Origin: Candidatus Nanopelagicales bacterium
GTDB lineage: Bacteria > Actinomycetota > Actinomycetes > S36-B12 > GCA-2699445
NCBI GenBank assembly: GCA_029939085.1
Contig: JAOZTQ010000095.1
Location: 1-5,948 of the forward strand
Length of the DNA stretch: 5,948 nucleotides
Direction of reading: 5' to 3'
Part shown: positions 5,921 to 5,948 of the stretch, one piece after another
Layout of the letters: every line of letters starts with the position of its first letter
Numbering within the stretch: the first letter of the stretch is position 1
The notes under the pieces: generated by a model
Databases searched by the model: none
The model's input: only the letters and a program-made list of their open reading frames with translations
Told to the model about the DNA's origin: nothing
Position numbers and translations under genes: made by a program

Positions 5921-5948
5921 TCAGGTACTGGCCCATGTGACCAGACTT
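5910..5948 (-). CDS. possible 3' end of a convergent minus-strand gene (truncated)
   Basis: Read leftward from the window edge, the frame gives 12 codons (KSGHMGQYLNFN) and then TAA, 18 bases past the thiL stop. I do not recognise the product. An open frame this short is common by chance. The only extra support is that its final codons match the ends of fbiD and thiL and form an inverted repeat with the latter. A competing reading is a plus-strand GTG start at 5937, with only a poor ribosome-binding site. Confidence 0.3.
   Translation of the reverse strand, partial: KSGHMGQYLNFN

Noticed and set aside
5937..5948. GTG start of a new plus-strand gene downstream of thiL
   Set aside because: Only four codons are visible and the nearest AGG is 11 bases upstream; nothing identifies a product.
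1..5948. A hidden novel defence, mobile or signalling system
   Set aside because: Every substantial open frame is a recognisable housekeeping family in conserved order, and there are no transposase, integrase, toxin-antitoxin, CRISPR or tRNA-associated features.

Overview
This window looks like ordinary chromosomal DNA from an actinobacterium (Actinomycetota) of intermediate GC content (judged by eye, not counted). Three things point there: an HU-type protein with a Lys/Ala-rich repeat tail, a coenzyme F420 biosynthesis gene (fbiD/cofC), and the gene order HU tail - fbiD - plsC - gpsA - ddl - DUF3515 lipoprotein - thiL. That order closely resembles the Mycobacterium tuberculosis hupB / fbiD / gpsA / ddlA / Rv2980 / thiL neighbourhood. 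I found no mobile element, CRISPR array, rRNA or tRNA. No stretch longer than 300 bases lacks a gene.

Layout: (1) positions 2-94 hold the last 30 codons of the HU-like gene, on the plus strand. (2) A strong hairpin at 109-142 lies in the convergent gap before fbiD, which is on the minus strand (177-788). (3) From a divergent 92-bp gap, a plus-strand series begins: plsC (881-1639), gpsA (1716-2729), a histidine-phosphatase gene that overlaps the gpsA stop by 4 bp (2726-3319), and ddl (3370-4461). (4) A DUF3515 lipoprotein gene on the minus strand (4439-4885) overlaps the 3' end of ddl by 23 bp. (5) thiL (4947-5891) diverges from it. (6) The last ~57 bases may hold the 3' end of a further minus-strand gene, but too little is visible to be sure.

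Functionally the locus is biosynthetic housekeeping. GpsA makes sn-glycerol 3-phosphate and PlsC acylates a glycerolipid precursor, so those two form a phospholipid module. Ddl supplies D-Ala-D-Ala for peptidoglycan. FbiD serves F420 synthesis and ThiL makes thiamine pyrophosphate. The phosphatase resembles the SHB17-type sugar-bisphosphatase branch and is the least expected member. I see no evidence of a new defence, mobile or signalling system. The points worth a second look are the phosphatase coupled to gpsA, the U-tract-less hairpin, a possible leaderless ddl promoter, and an octamer that recurs at three stop codons.
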